A stretch of DNA of 64,000 nucleotides from CAZXLT01 sp964641545 (GTDB lineage Bacteria; Patescibacteriota; Saccharimonadia; Saccharimonadales; AWTP1-31), in NCBI GenBank assembly GCA_964641545.1, contig CAZXLT010000001.1:62001-126000 (forward strand), read 5' to 3'. A program made the translations under genes and the position numbers. The notes beneath the pieces were generated by a model. The model had not been told where the DNA came from and made no database searches. It saw nothing but the letters and a program-made list of their open reading frames with translations. Numbering within the stretch: the stretch's first letter is position 1; every line of letters begins with the position of its first letter. This document shows, piece by piece, positions 1-5,830 of the stretch.

Positions 1-24
1 GAGTTACTGAATATGACTTTTTCT

Positions 25-66
25 GTTCCAGTTTGGCTCCTGTTGGTGATGGGAGATAGAACTATG
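25..66 (-). repeat. cassette-junction site A (TTGGCTCC core)
   Basis: A 41-nt segment just beyond the stop of the DUF1697 gene. It aligns with site B (672-713) at about 33 of 42 columns by hand count. Both share GTTC at the left, a TTGGCTC core, TTGGTGATGG and TAGAACTAT at the right. The outer GTTC and GAAC are complementary, so an imperfect hairpin is possible. On the gene strand the core reads GGAGCCA, like a tRNA 3' end. See the cassette finding. Confidence 0.6.
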
Positions 67-82
67 ATTAAGCAAAAAGGGT

Positions 83-616
83 TTATGCTCCTAAAAGGGT
101 TGTTAACTTTCGCACAGTATTACAGTTCCGTATCGTTACTTTTTTATATAGTGGCGTCCCAATAATTTTTGCCAAACCACTTCGGGTTACATCCTTGCGT
201 TCAATAGACCAAAATATAGCTCCACTAACATACTTTACACGGTCAATATCCGGCTTGATTGTCAGGCTGTCTATTACATCAAGGGAGTCTACTTCTTTCC
301 ATAAAAACAAACAGTCGCACCTCATTTCAGTATCGTTACGCCAGTTTTTAGGCAAGTCATTTGCGATACGCTGAAAGTTGGCACTGGATAAAGTTAGCAC
401 GTAAACATCGAACCCAAATGCACGTTTGATGGTTGCTTCAACCAAGTCATTCACTTCACTCGTTGATAAGCTGCTAGACAGTATGACGTTGCCAGAGTTT
501 ATGTAAGTGTAAACTTTAGTGAAACCACTTTTCTCTAGTGACAGCTTCAAGTCTTTCATACTGACTTTATTGTTGCCGCCCACGTTTATTCCACGCAATA
601 AGACTACATATTTCAC
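83..616 (-). CDS. DUF1697 family protein
   Basis: A 177-residue cytosolic protein. The N-terminus (KYVVLLRGINVGG, then VSMKDL and the TYINSGNVI segment at about residues 36-46) is the hallmark of the DUF1697 family, small alpha/beta proteins of unknown biochemical role found sporadically in bacteria. Length is normal for the family. The start is GTG at 616. There is no signal peptide or membrane segment. The gene is alone in its unit: a terminator hairpin (636-664) lies just upstream and site A (25-66) begins about 17 nt after the stop. Its patchy family distribution fits accessory cargo, which is inference. Family assignment is confident, function is not. Confidence 0.85.
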   Translation of the reverse strand: MKYVVLLRGINVGGNNKVSMKDLKLSLEKSGFTKVYTYINSGNVILSSSLSTSEVNDLVEATIKRAFGFDVYVLTLSSANFQRIANDLPKNWRNDTEMRCDCLFLWKEVDSLDVIDSLTIKPDIDRVKYVSGAIFWSIERKDVTRSGLAKIIGTPLYKKVTIRNCNTVRKLTTLLGA

Positions 617-635
617 AATTATATCTTACCCCATA

Positions 636-664
636 ATAAAAAACAGAGGCACTTTACCTCTGTT
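636..664 (-). terminator. rho-independent terminator after site B
   Basis: Stem AACAGAGG (642-649) pairs with CCTCTGTT (657-664) across a 7-nt loop. On the minus strand it is followed by a T-rich run. It lies between site B and the DUF1697 start, so it ends the upstream cassette transcript. Confidence 0.75.
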
Positions 665-671
665 ATTTTTG

Positions 672-713
672 GTTCTAACCTTGGCTCTCTTTGGTGATGG
701 AAGTTAGAACTAT
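672..713 (-). repeat. cassette-junction site B, palindromic, attC-like
   Basis: GTTCTAAC (672-679) and GTTAGAAC (703-710) are exact reverse complements. They flank a TTGGCTC core and GGTGATGG. Adding the next bases gives a 10-bp stem with a single bulged C. Arms of the form TTCTAAC and GTTAGAA resemble integron attC core sites (RYYYAAC / GTTRRRY, six of seven positions each). The site starts about 19 nt after the stop of the 731-1219 gene. It is homologous to site A. Confidence 0.65.
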
Positions 714-730
714 TTGCTACACAACTTTTG

Positions 731-1219
731 CTAACCAATAGACCTGAAAGTTGCGTCCGGATGTTCAAAAACCCAACCGAGCAAAACGCTTGCCATTTTA
801 GCAATATTTCCGTCGGTTGGTTCCCAGTAATTATCGTTTGGCTCTTCGGGAGTAAGTCTTGCAACAAGCTCTAAGAGTAGGGCCGCCCCTTCACTAGCCA
901 CTTTCTGGTCAAGGTCGCGCAATCCACTGCAGGTGAGTTCCGCAATTCGTTTCGTGTAATTAGTGGTTATTGTAACCCCGGCTTCCATTCTACCATCGTC
1001 TGTAATTTGGGGTGGTAACGTTGTAGTGGTGGGCTCTAGGCCTTCCTCTGCTTCCGGCATTGGCTCATATAATTCTTCATAAACTGCTTTTGCTACTGGC
1101 TCAATCGGCAGTTCAGAGCCTCCTTCAAAAGGCTCAACAACTGCTAATTCAAAGTCACCTTCTGCCAAGCTTTCTCCTACAGTGGCAGTTGAATATCCGA
1201 GTTGAATACTGTAACCCAT
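731..1219 (-). CDS. hypothetical protein, acidic
   Basis: I do not recognise this 162-residue protein. The frame is open further upstream to 1348, but that part crosses a palindromic site and a terminator-like hairpin, so I take the ATG at 1219 (protein begins MGYSIQLGY). The first half is rich in Glu and Pro (about residues 15-65, including TTTTLPP) and looks disordered. The second half has a helical look, with AELTCSGLRDLDQKV and ALLLELVARL. There is no signal peptide or membrane segment. It is a single-gene unit with a hairpin (1225-1250) just before the start and site B just after the stop. No good Shine-Dalgarno is visible, so the start is moderately certain. Confidence 0.55.
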   Translation of the reverse strand: MGYSIQLGYSTATVGESLAEGDFELAVVEPFEGGSELPIEPVAKAVYEELYEPMPEAEEGLEPTTTTLPPQITDDGRMEAGVTITTNYTKRIAELTCSGLRDLDQKVASEGAALLLELVARLTPEEPNDNYWEPTDGNIAKMASVLLGWVFEHPDATFRSIG

Positions 1220-1224
1220 AAAGC

Positions 1225-1250
1225 AAAAAATACCACAAAAGTGGTATTTA
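1225..1250 (-). terminator. terminator hairpin before the 731-1219 gene
   Basis: AATACCAC (1229-1236) pairs with GTGGTATT (1241-1248) over a 4-nt loop. On the minus strand it runs into six T's (complement of 1225-1230). It lies between site D and the next start codon, repeating the order gene, site, hairpin, next gene seen along this block. Confidence 0.75.
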
Positions 1251-1258
1251 GTCAAATA

Positions 1259-1305
1259 TGGCTCCGGGGAAAGGATAAAGCACGTCTGCACTTGTGCTCG
1301 GAGCC
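1259..1305 (-). repeat. cassette-junction site D, copy of tRNA-Asn 3' end in a palindrome
   Basis: Bases 1259-1276 are an exact 18-nt direct repeat of 3931-3948, the 3' end of tRNA-Asn, in the same orientation. They also form one arm of a palindrome. GGCTCCG (1260-1266) pairs with CGGAGCC (1299-1305), and inside it GTGCT pairs with AGCAC (1279-1283 with 1294-1298). A distal copy of a tRNA 3' end in direct orientation is the geometry expected of an integration scar. Confidence 0.65.
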
Positions 1306-1441
1306 AGCTTCTGCGCGCAAGTTTGACGACCGAACCATCGACCTTCATTCGCTACGCGTCTGGGTCGAAGCCTCAAATTCCCTCCTAAACAGTCAAAAAG
1401 CCGCCCAAAAGGACGACTCTTTGACTGGCTCACAACTATAG
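1306..1441 (-). other. structured non-coding segment beside site D
   Basis: No convincing gene. On the minus strand it would fold well. A 16-bp stem with several G-U pairs (1391-1406 with 1411-1426, TTTT loop) is followed by TCGACC/GGTCGA (1338-1343 with 1363-1368). The G-U pairs mean the fold is better as minus-strand RNA than as plus-strand RNA. It could be the 3' UTR of the anti-sigma transcript, a small RNA, or part of a recombination site. Two short open frames here (1202-1441 plus, 1248-1433 minus) look like by-products of the structure. Confidence 0.45.
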
Positions 1442-1496
1442 AGAACGTTATAACCGTAATTAAGCAAGACCTGGCAGACTGCAGTAATTGATTGCT

Positions 1497-1895
1497 CTAT
1501 TGATTAAGGTTATCAAGAGCAGCGTCTGAATAACTGACTGTATAGCCACCAACTTCTTTATCTAGCTGTGCTAAATCAGTATTTATCTCATTTGCTGTGG
1601 TTTGGGCACTAGTCAGAGTTTGCGTAGCTGTCTGAGGACTTGTTGTCGGGTTTGTGTTCGTCGCAACCGTATCAGAAGGCTTTTGCGAGTTGTTCGTATC
1701 TTTGTGCAAAAAGGTGAACCCAACTACAAAAATTGCTACCAACGCCACGCCCGAAAGCGTAAATGTCTTTAACCAATTGAAGTTACTTTGCTTAGCAGAG
1801 TTATTACTGATTTTTCGCATCGTTGACTTAGTAAAGTCCTTACTGGGCGCATACTGTTTTTTCGCTGACATAATTTGTTTATCCAATCTGTCCAT
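1497..1895 (-). CDS. putative anti-sigma factor, single-pass membrane protein
   Basis: A 132-residue protein with a charged cytosolic N-terminus (about 1-42), one transmembrane helix (about 45-63, LSGVALVAIFVVGFTF), and an extracytoplasmic tail rich in Thr, Asn and Gln. It overlaps the end of the ECF sigma gene by 17 nt, the usual arrangement for a sigma/anti-sigma pair. No zinc-type HxxxCxxC anti-sigma motif is present, so the assignment rests on topology and context. It would hold the sigma factor at the membrane until an envelope signal releases it. It is the last gene of a three-gene operon (2965 to 1497). Confidence 0.6.
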   Translation of the reverse strand: MDRLDKQIMSAKKQYAPSKDFTKSTMRKISNNSAKQSNFNWLKTFTLSGVALVAIFVVGFTFLHKDTNNSQKPSDTVATNTNPTTSPQTATQTLTSAQTTANEINTDLAQLDKEVGGYTVSYSDAALDNLNQ

Positions 1896-2424
1896 ATAGC
1901 TCCTTTCTTATTGACTCTTTTGATCGATGTAGCCAAGTTCTTACAGTATTGACTGGGCAATCTAGAATTTCTGAAATCTCCTCGTAAGATTTTCCATTCC
2001 AGTAGTACAAGTTAATTACTTCTTGATATTCAGGCTTCAGGCTTGCTATCGCCTTTTGAATTGAAGCTGTTTGTTCGACTTTTTGTAATGAATCTTGGGC
2101 TGACTCCGTAGTTGGTGTTTCGATCATATTAGTATCAAAAGCTGGAGCAAGCTTAGTGTTATTTTCTAAATACCTAAGTGCTAAGTTACGTGCTATCTTA
2201 TATAACCAAGTCGAAAACGAGTAATTACTGTTGTAGGTTTCTAGCCTGTCAAATGCCCTAATGAATGCGTCTTGGGCTATGTCTTCAGCTTGCATATCAT
2301 CATTAAGTAAATTTACTAAGTAAATGCACAGACCCTTATGGTAGCGCTCGACAAGCTCTCCGTAAGCATTCGTATCACCCTCTAGAACCTTTGCAATGAT
2401 TTCTTTTTCGTTTTCTTTAGTCAT
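1879..2424 (-). CDS. ECF-type RNA polymerase sigma factor
   Basis: A 181-residue protein with the two domains of extracytoplasmic-function sigma factors. Region 2 is at about residues 20-90 (AYGELVERYHKGL, DIAQDAFIRAF and STWLYKIARNLALRYL). Region 4 is at about 120-175 (LKPEYQEVINLYYW, then the helix-turn-helix SYEEISEILDCPVNTVRTWL). It would direct RNA polymerase to a small regulon, probably including its own operon. It lies 10 nt after the 2435-2965 gene and overlaps the anti-sigma gene. Small CPR genomes carry few alternative sigma factors, so its position in an apparent accessory cassette is notable. The family call is firm; the target promoters are unknown. Confidence 0.92.
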   Translation of the reverse strand: MTKENEKEIIAKVLEGDTNAYGELVERYHKGLCIYLVNLLNDDMQAEDIAQDAFIRAFDRLETYNSNYSFSTWLYKIARNLALRYLENNTKLAPAFDTNMIETPTTESAQDSLQKVEQTASIQKAIASLKPEYQEVINLYYWNGKSYEEISEILDCPVNTVRTWLHRSKESIRKELYGQIG

Positions 2425-2434
2425 ATTGTGGGGA

Positions 2435-2965
2435 TTATTGCTTCTTAAGTTGATCCCTTATCGCTTGTAAATCAGGCTTAACCGTAGAGGTGAAATATGC
2501 CTTTTTATTGTTTTGTAGTGTGCGAATATTTTGTAGCTGAGCCTTAGCATTTGCTAGGCCTTGCTTATACTGGTCTTTTTGGTCGGCGCACTGCAAGTTT
2601 TTGAGCGCACTTAAATCTGATATTACTCGATTACGAGCACTCTTTATTGCAGCAGTTTGACCCTCCCACGTTTGTAAGTCTGCTTCAGCTTTCGTTGTGT
2701 CAGCTCCAGCGGTCTTAGCCTTCGTAAGTAGTGCCTCAATCTTTGCATCATGCTTATCATAGATCGCTGTTTGCTTTGCAATCGCAGCATTTATTTTTGT
2801 AATATGATCGTCGATCTTTGTCGTTAAGGTCGTACACTTTGCTGTCTGTGCGGCAGCTTTAGCTTCTGTGGTTGTTCCGCTTTGCGCAAAAGCAGGTACT
2901 GCTGATCCCGAAATAGCTACTACTGCTACAACTGCACCCGTTAACATTTTCAATGATTGTTTCAT
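2435..2965 (-). CDS. secreted coiled-coil protein of unknown function
   Basis: A 176-residue protein with a clear signal peptide (basic MKQSLK, hydrophobic core, cleavage probably after AFA near residue 27). The mature part is Ala/Lys/Gln-rich and mostly helical. It has three cysteines, one in the signal-proximal helix (KCTTL), one in NLQCADQ and no CxxC motif. Heptad-like spacing suggests coiled coils. An AAAGGA ribosome site precedes the ATG. It is the first gene of the sigma operon, so it may be the sensor, the effector or the main target of the ECF system; this is inference. Overall shape recalls small periplasmic helical stress proteins such as Spy/CpxP, but no family motif was recognised. 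Confidence 0.7.
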   Translation of the reverse strand: MKQSLKMLTGAVVAVVAISGSAVPAFAQSGTTTEAKAAAQTAKCTTLTTKIDDHITKINAAIAKQTAIYDKHDAKIEALLTKAKTAGADTTKAEADLQTWEGQTAAIKSARNRVISDLSALKNLQCADQKDQYKQGLANAKAQLQNIRTLQNNKKAYFTSTVKPDLQAIRDQLKKQ

Positions 2966-3091
2966 TTATATCCTTTCACTATTTCTTTACATACGTTATA
3001 TACAAAAATGTATAAAAAAGTTTCAGTGTTCATTTATATATTTTACGTAAGTAACTTGTATGTGGACAGTTTCAGTTCTAGTCTGGGTATA
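2966..3091 (-). promoter_or_regulatory. upstream region of the sigma operon with a short palindrome
   Basis: No gene. It contains the perfect inverted repeat TATACA-AAAA-TGTATA (2999-3014), about 35 nt before the ATG of the secreted-protein gene. On the minus strand there are two TGAAACT repeats further upstream. These could be an operator and ECF -35 elements, but spacing to a matching -10 is not clear, so I do not name a promoter. Confidence 0.35.
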
Positions 3092-3125
3092 CAAAAAGTC
3101 AGAACCATTTTCACAGTTCTGACTT
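3092..3125 (-). terminator. terminator hairpin after site C
   Basis: Perfect 10-bp stem AAGTCAGAAC (3096-3105) with GTTCTGACTT (3116-3125), 10-nt loop, followed on the minus strand by a short T-run. It sits between site C and the sigma operon. Confidence 0.75.
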
Positions 3126-3126
3126 A

Positions 3127-3177
3127 ATCTTTTACGGCTTGGCTCCGCTCGAGAGGATGAGTTGGAAACGATTAGTT
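3127..3177 (-). repeat. cassette-junction site C (TTGGCTCC core)
   Basis: TTGGCTCC (3139-3146) is followed by a GATG.AGTTGGAAAC segment that parallels GATGGAAGTTAGAAC of site B. Outer arms TAATCTTTT and AAACGATTA are complementary with one mismatch, so this is again an imperfect palindrome around the core. It begins about 45 nt after the stop of the 3221-3889 gene. It is more diverged than sites A and B. Confidence 0.5.
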
Positions 3178-3220
3178 TATGAATTGTTGTCGATGAGTAG
3201 ACTATATATCGATTATGATC

Positions 3221-3889
3221 CTAGTCTTTAAGAAAAATAACTTTTCTATCAATATCGAGACAAGTAACAAACTCTCGTATTGGTAGTAATTGACAGACAG
3301 TTACACCGCCTTTTTTGTTAAATACAAAGACAGATAACTCGTCGAACGCAAAGCCAACATCTTTTAGATGCTGTGTTATTGGTGCAAAATCCAACGTACC
3401 TTTATTCTCAAGGAATACATACATAGACCCGTTATTTTTTGCATATTGCTTGTTCTTCTCATCAATGAACTGAATGAATTTGTCGGTTAATTCTGCAGGA
3501 TCCATTCTTACGCCAAATCGCTTTAGTTGGACAGGTCTATACGAAGCCATTTCGTCATCGCTACGATCCAGAACTATGACATCATATTCAGAATTCTCCT
3601 CAATATTTTTCTTAAAAAATTCAGGTACTTCGTCGCGTTTAATAGTTGTTCCAATAGCTTCTATAAGTTCTTTTTGGCGACTATCTTTAGGTATAAAGTA
3701 CAGGTATACTTCTTTCCACCCCATAGTGACTGTAAATACACCTTGCACTACCATAGACATTATTAGCTCGTGATGCAGGGTATCATCTTTTATTACACCA
3801 GCATCAAGATAGTTAGCGATATCTATTGGCTTAAAACAAGTTGCAGAATTGAATTTATAGGTAGACACATAAGTAGAATACCAAAACAA
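3221..3889 (-). CDS. hypothetical protein, possible nuclease-like fold
   Basis: A 222-residue soluble protein that I cannot assign. The middle has a D-x-I-V-L-D segment (about residue 102) followed about 15 residues later by VQLKRFG. This loosely resembles the D...(E/Q)xK core of PD-(D/E)XK nucleases; the resemblance is weak. The longest reading uses a TTG at 3889 that overlaps the tRNA-Asn terminator hairpin, so a shorter start is possible (a GTG near 3868, or an ATG near 3757). It is AT-rich like other genes of this block. It lies between the tRNA-Asn terminator and site C as a single-gene unit. Confidence 0.6.
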   Translation of the reverse strand: MFWYSTYVSTYKFNSATCFKPIDIANYLDAGVIKDDTLHHELIMSMVVQGVFTVTMGWKEVYLYFIPKDSRQKELIEAIGTTIKRDEVPEFFKKNIEENSEYDVIVLDRSDDEMASYRPVQLKRFGVRMDPAELTDKFIQFIDEKNKQYAKNNGSMYVFLENKGTLDFAPITQHLKDVGFAFDELSVFVFNKKGGVTVCQLLPIREFVTCLDIDRKVIFLKD

Positions 3890-3916
3890 AAAGACTTCTC
3901 AGTACAAGAAGTCTTT
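3884..3916 (-). terminator. terminator of tRNA-Asn
   Basis: AAAGACTTCT (3890-3899) pairs with AGAAGTCTTT (3907-3916), 7-nt loop, then a T-rich run on the minus strand. It lies 14 nt after the CCA end of the tRNA. Confidence 0.8.
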
Positions 3917-3930
3917 AAGCATAATCATTT

Positions 3931-4005
3931 TGGCTCCGGGGAAAGGATTCGAACCTTCGACCTAGTGGTTAACAGCCACCCGCTCTACCGCTGAGCTACC
4001 CCGGA
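3931..4005 (-). tRNA. tRNA-Asn (GTT)
   Basis: 75 nt with CCA encoded. Acceptor stem TCCGGGG/CCCCGGA, discriminator G. Anticodon loop CTGTTAA gives GTT, which reads Asn codons. The T-loop TTCGAAT is canonical. Its last 18 nt recur at 1259-1276. A GCTTCGCT/AGCGAAGC hairpin (4011-4030) lies just upstream. Confidence 0.96.
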
Positions 4006-4124
4006 ATATCGCTTCGCTTTGCAGCGAAGCATTGTAATAAAAGTACTTTGCATAGTAATAAAACTAAAACGCAACCGTCGAATTATACCGAAGTAACCCC
4101 TATCAGACAAGTGGTTGCAATAAA

Positions 4125-4601
4125 CTATGAACGAACATGAGACTTAATTGCTGCATTGGCTTCTCGTGTTTGATCGCGGCGTTTTAACGTTTCGCGCTTG
4201 TCATACTGCTTCTTCCCTTTTCCGGCTGCTATTCGTAGTTTAATATACCGACCTTTTGTGATCAGTTCTAATGGAAGAATGGTTTTGCCCTGTTGCTTTT
4301 CGGCGATTAATTTATCGATCTCTTTGCGCTTTGCCAGTAACTTACGCGAACGCGTCTGGTCTGATTCAGAAATGTCTATGCCTGGCATTGCCGATATTGT
4401 GGCGTTAATGAGCCACAATTCATTATCTTTGACCGTTACGTATGCACCACGAAGCTGACCATGATTATGGCGTAGTGCTTTTGTTTCTTGCCCTGTCAAC
4501 TGAAGGCCAACCAACAGACTGTCGTCAATTGCATAGTCGTGACGCGCTCGGCGATTCTGGATGGTCTTAGGACTGGCTCGCTTCTTTTTCATACCATCCA
4601 T
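4125..4601 (-). CDS. smpB: SsrA-binding protein SmpB
   Basis: Partner of tmRNA in ribosome rescue. It binds the tRNA-like domain and helps place tmRNA in the empty A site of stalled ribosomes. At 158 residues the length is typical. Family features are NRRARHDYAI near the start, GLQLTGQETKALR (about 33-45), the glycine-rich PLELITKGRYIKLRIAAGKG stretch, and the basic C-terminal tail KGKKQYDKRE onward that folds in the mRNA channel. The first ATG is at 4601 and a second at 4592 (MKKKRAS) is equally possible. No tmRNA gene was found in this window. It lies 12 nt after the 4614-5807 gene and is probably co-transcribed with it. Confidence 0.95.
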   Translation of the reverse strand: MDGMKKKRASPKTIQNRRARHDYAIDDSLLVGLQLTGQETKALRHNHGQLRGAYVTVKDNELWLINATISAMPGIDISESDQTRSRKLLAKRKEIDKLIAEKQQGKTILPLELITKGRYIKLRIAAGKGKKQYDKRETLKRRDQTREANAAIKSHVRS

Positions 4602-4613
4602 TGTACCTTAGAC

Positions 4614-5807
4614 TTAGTAGCACGTGGGGCACTGTATCTTGCGGAGTGAATCTCGAGCAGCATCCCACAGGCTGGAATCGTTAAACTTCACTTTGCGCCA
4701 ATACCACATTTCTGCACCCCAAAGATCTACCTCTCGCATCCCGGTAGCCCGACCATATTCAAAGCGATCTCGGAGCCGCTCGGCATCAAGTGACTTGTTT
4801 TGCTCGGCAATCGATATCTCGGTAATGCCCTTATCGGGGCCCCACGGCTCGGCTTGCAGTTCGTGAATTATCAGTGGCCGTCCGGTGAAAATCTCTCCCC
4901 AGCCAGCCAATGAAGCGTAAAACCAAGCCGGGAATGGATATTCATAGTATCGTTTTGTAATAGTACGGTCCCACACGCGTTTATACACAGAAACGGCGGA
5001 TTTATCTGGCCGAGGCTGACCGATAGGGATGCCCCAAGCGTTATTGCTTCGGCTGACAATTATTTCGTGTGCTGGGTCACGCAATTTAACAAAGTTAAAT
5101 TCGTCAACAAGCCGGTCCCTGCTAAAGTCTGGGCACTCGCCAAAAACGCTTAAAAAGAATTCGTTCTCAAGTTGATAGCTATCGAGGCTGGGGCGGTCCT
5201 TATAGCGATCAATTACTGCACCCATAAAGGTTTTGAGTTTGGGGTACCAGATTTCTTTGGGCTGTGATTTCGCCCAATCTGGCATGTGGCACTCCGGCCA
5301 ACGCGGTTGTCGCAGCCCAATAGCCAGACTCACTGTGCCGTTCACTTCTTCGATCTTGTCGAACTGCCAATCTAGTCCTGAAAAATCATATTGGCCCTGA
5401 GTTTTTTCGATATCATCCCAATAACTTACTAGCCGAAAATGCCTGAAGTTTAGGTCATGTATTAACGCGCCCAGTGTCTCTTCTGGATCGAGCTCGTAAT
5501 AGCGAGCGTAACTAGGTATAAACGTTGCTCCAAACTTGAGCGGCTCGTGCGCGTGTTTAGCGATATACCATCTTGCGACTCCGTAACTTGTTGCCGTAAA
5601 TCCGGTAATAAGTAGAACGAGCAGAACGATAAGCCTTTGCCACCACGACCGTTCGTGCCACCAATAACCTGGTCGAACAAAGCGTAAGTGGTGCAACAAG
5701 CGAGTTCGAAATCGTTTTTCCTTTGTCCCGTAATCTGCGTTTAACAAACGTTTCTCGGCGTTTTTCTCGGATCGGTTTAAATGTTTAAGAATATTTTTTT
5801 GTTTCAT
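4614..5807 (-). CDS. membrane-anchored glycoside-hydrolase-like protein
   Basis: 397 residues: a basic cytosolic N-terminus, one transmembrane helix (about 62-80) and a large extracytoplasmic domain. The domain has the order of a clan GH-A (beta/alpha)8 barrel: FRHFRLVSYWDDIE with QGQYDFSGLDW early on, QLENEFF in the middle as a candidate acid/base Glu after Asn, and IIHELQAEPWG near residue 318 as a candidate nucleophile Glu. I infer a surface hydrolase acting on a glycan; the substrate and exact GH family are not determinable. It is divergent from a glycosyltransferase on the other strand, and smpB follows. Confidence 0.7.
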   Translation of the reverse strand: MKQKNILKHLNRSEKNAEKRLLNADYGTKEKRFRTRLLHHLRFVRPGYWWHERSWWQRLIVLLVLLITGFTATSYGVARWYIAKHAHEPLKFGATFIPSYARYYELDPEETLGALIHDLNFRHFRLVSYWDDIEKTQGQYDFSGLDWQFDKIEEVNGTVSLAIGLRQPRWPECHMPDWAKSQPKEIWYPKLKTFMGAVIDRYKDRPSLDSYQLENEFFLSVFGECPDFSRDRLVDEFNFVKLRDPAHEIIVSRSNNAWGIPIGQPRPDKSAVSVYKRVWDRTITKRYYEYPFPAWFYASLAGWGEIFTGRPLIIHELQAEPWGPDKGITEISIAEQNKSLDAERLRDRFEYGRATGMREVDLWGAEMWYWRKVKFNDSSLWDAARDSLRKIQCPTCY

Positions 5808-5830
5808 CTGCTACTATCAAAATAAGAAAA

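Noticed and set aside
1220..1348. Extension of the 731-1219 gene upstream
   Set aside because: It crosses a terminator hairpin and a palindromic site.
3770..3994. Plus-strand ORF ending in SGERIRTFDLVVNSHPLYR
   Set aside because: It is the antisense reading of tRNA-Asn, a common false ORF.
1..4005. CRISPR array from the repeated TTGGCTCC sites
   Set aside because: Only four diverged copies, far apart, separated by genes rather than spacers.
4011..4030. GCTTCGCT/AGCGAAGC hairpin as a terminator
   Set aside because: No T-run on either strand; it may only be a tRNA leader structure.
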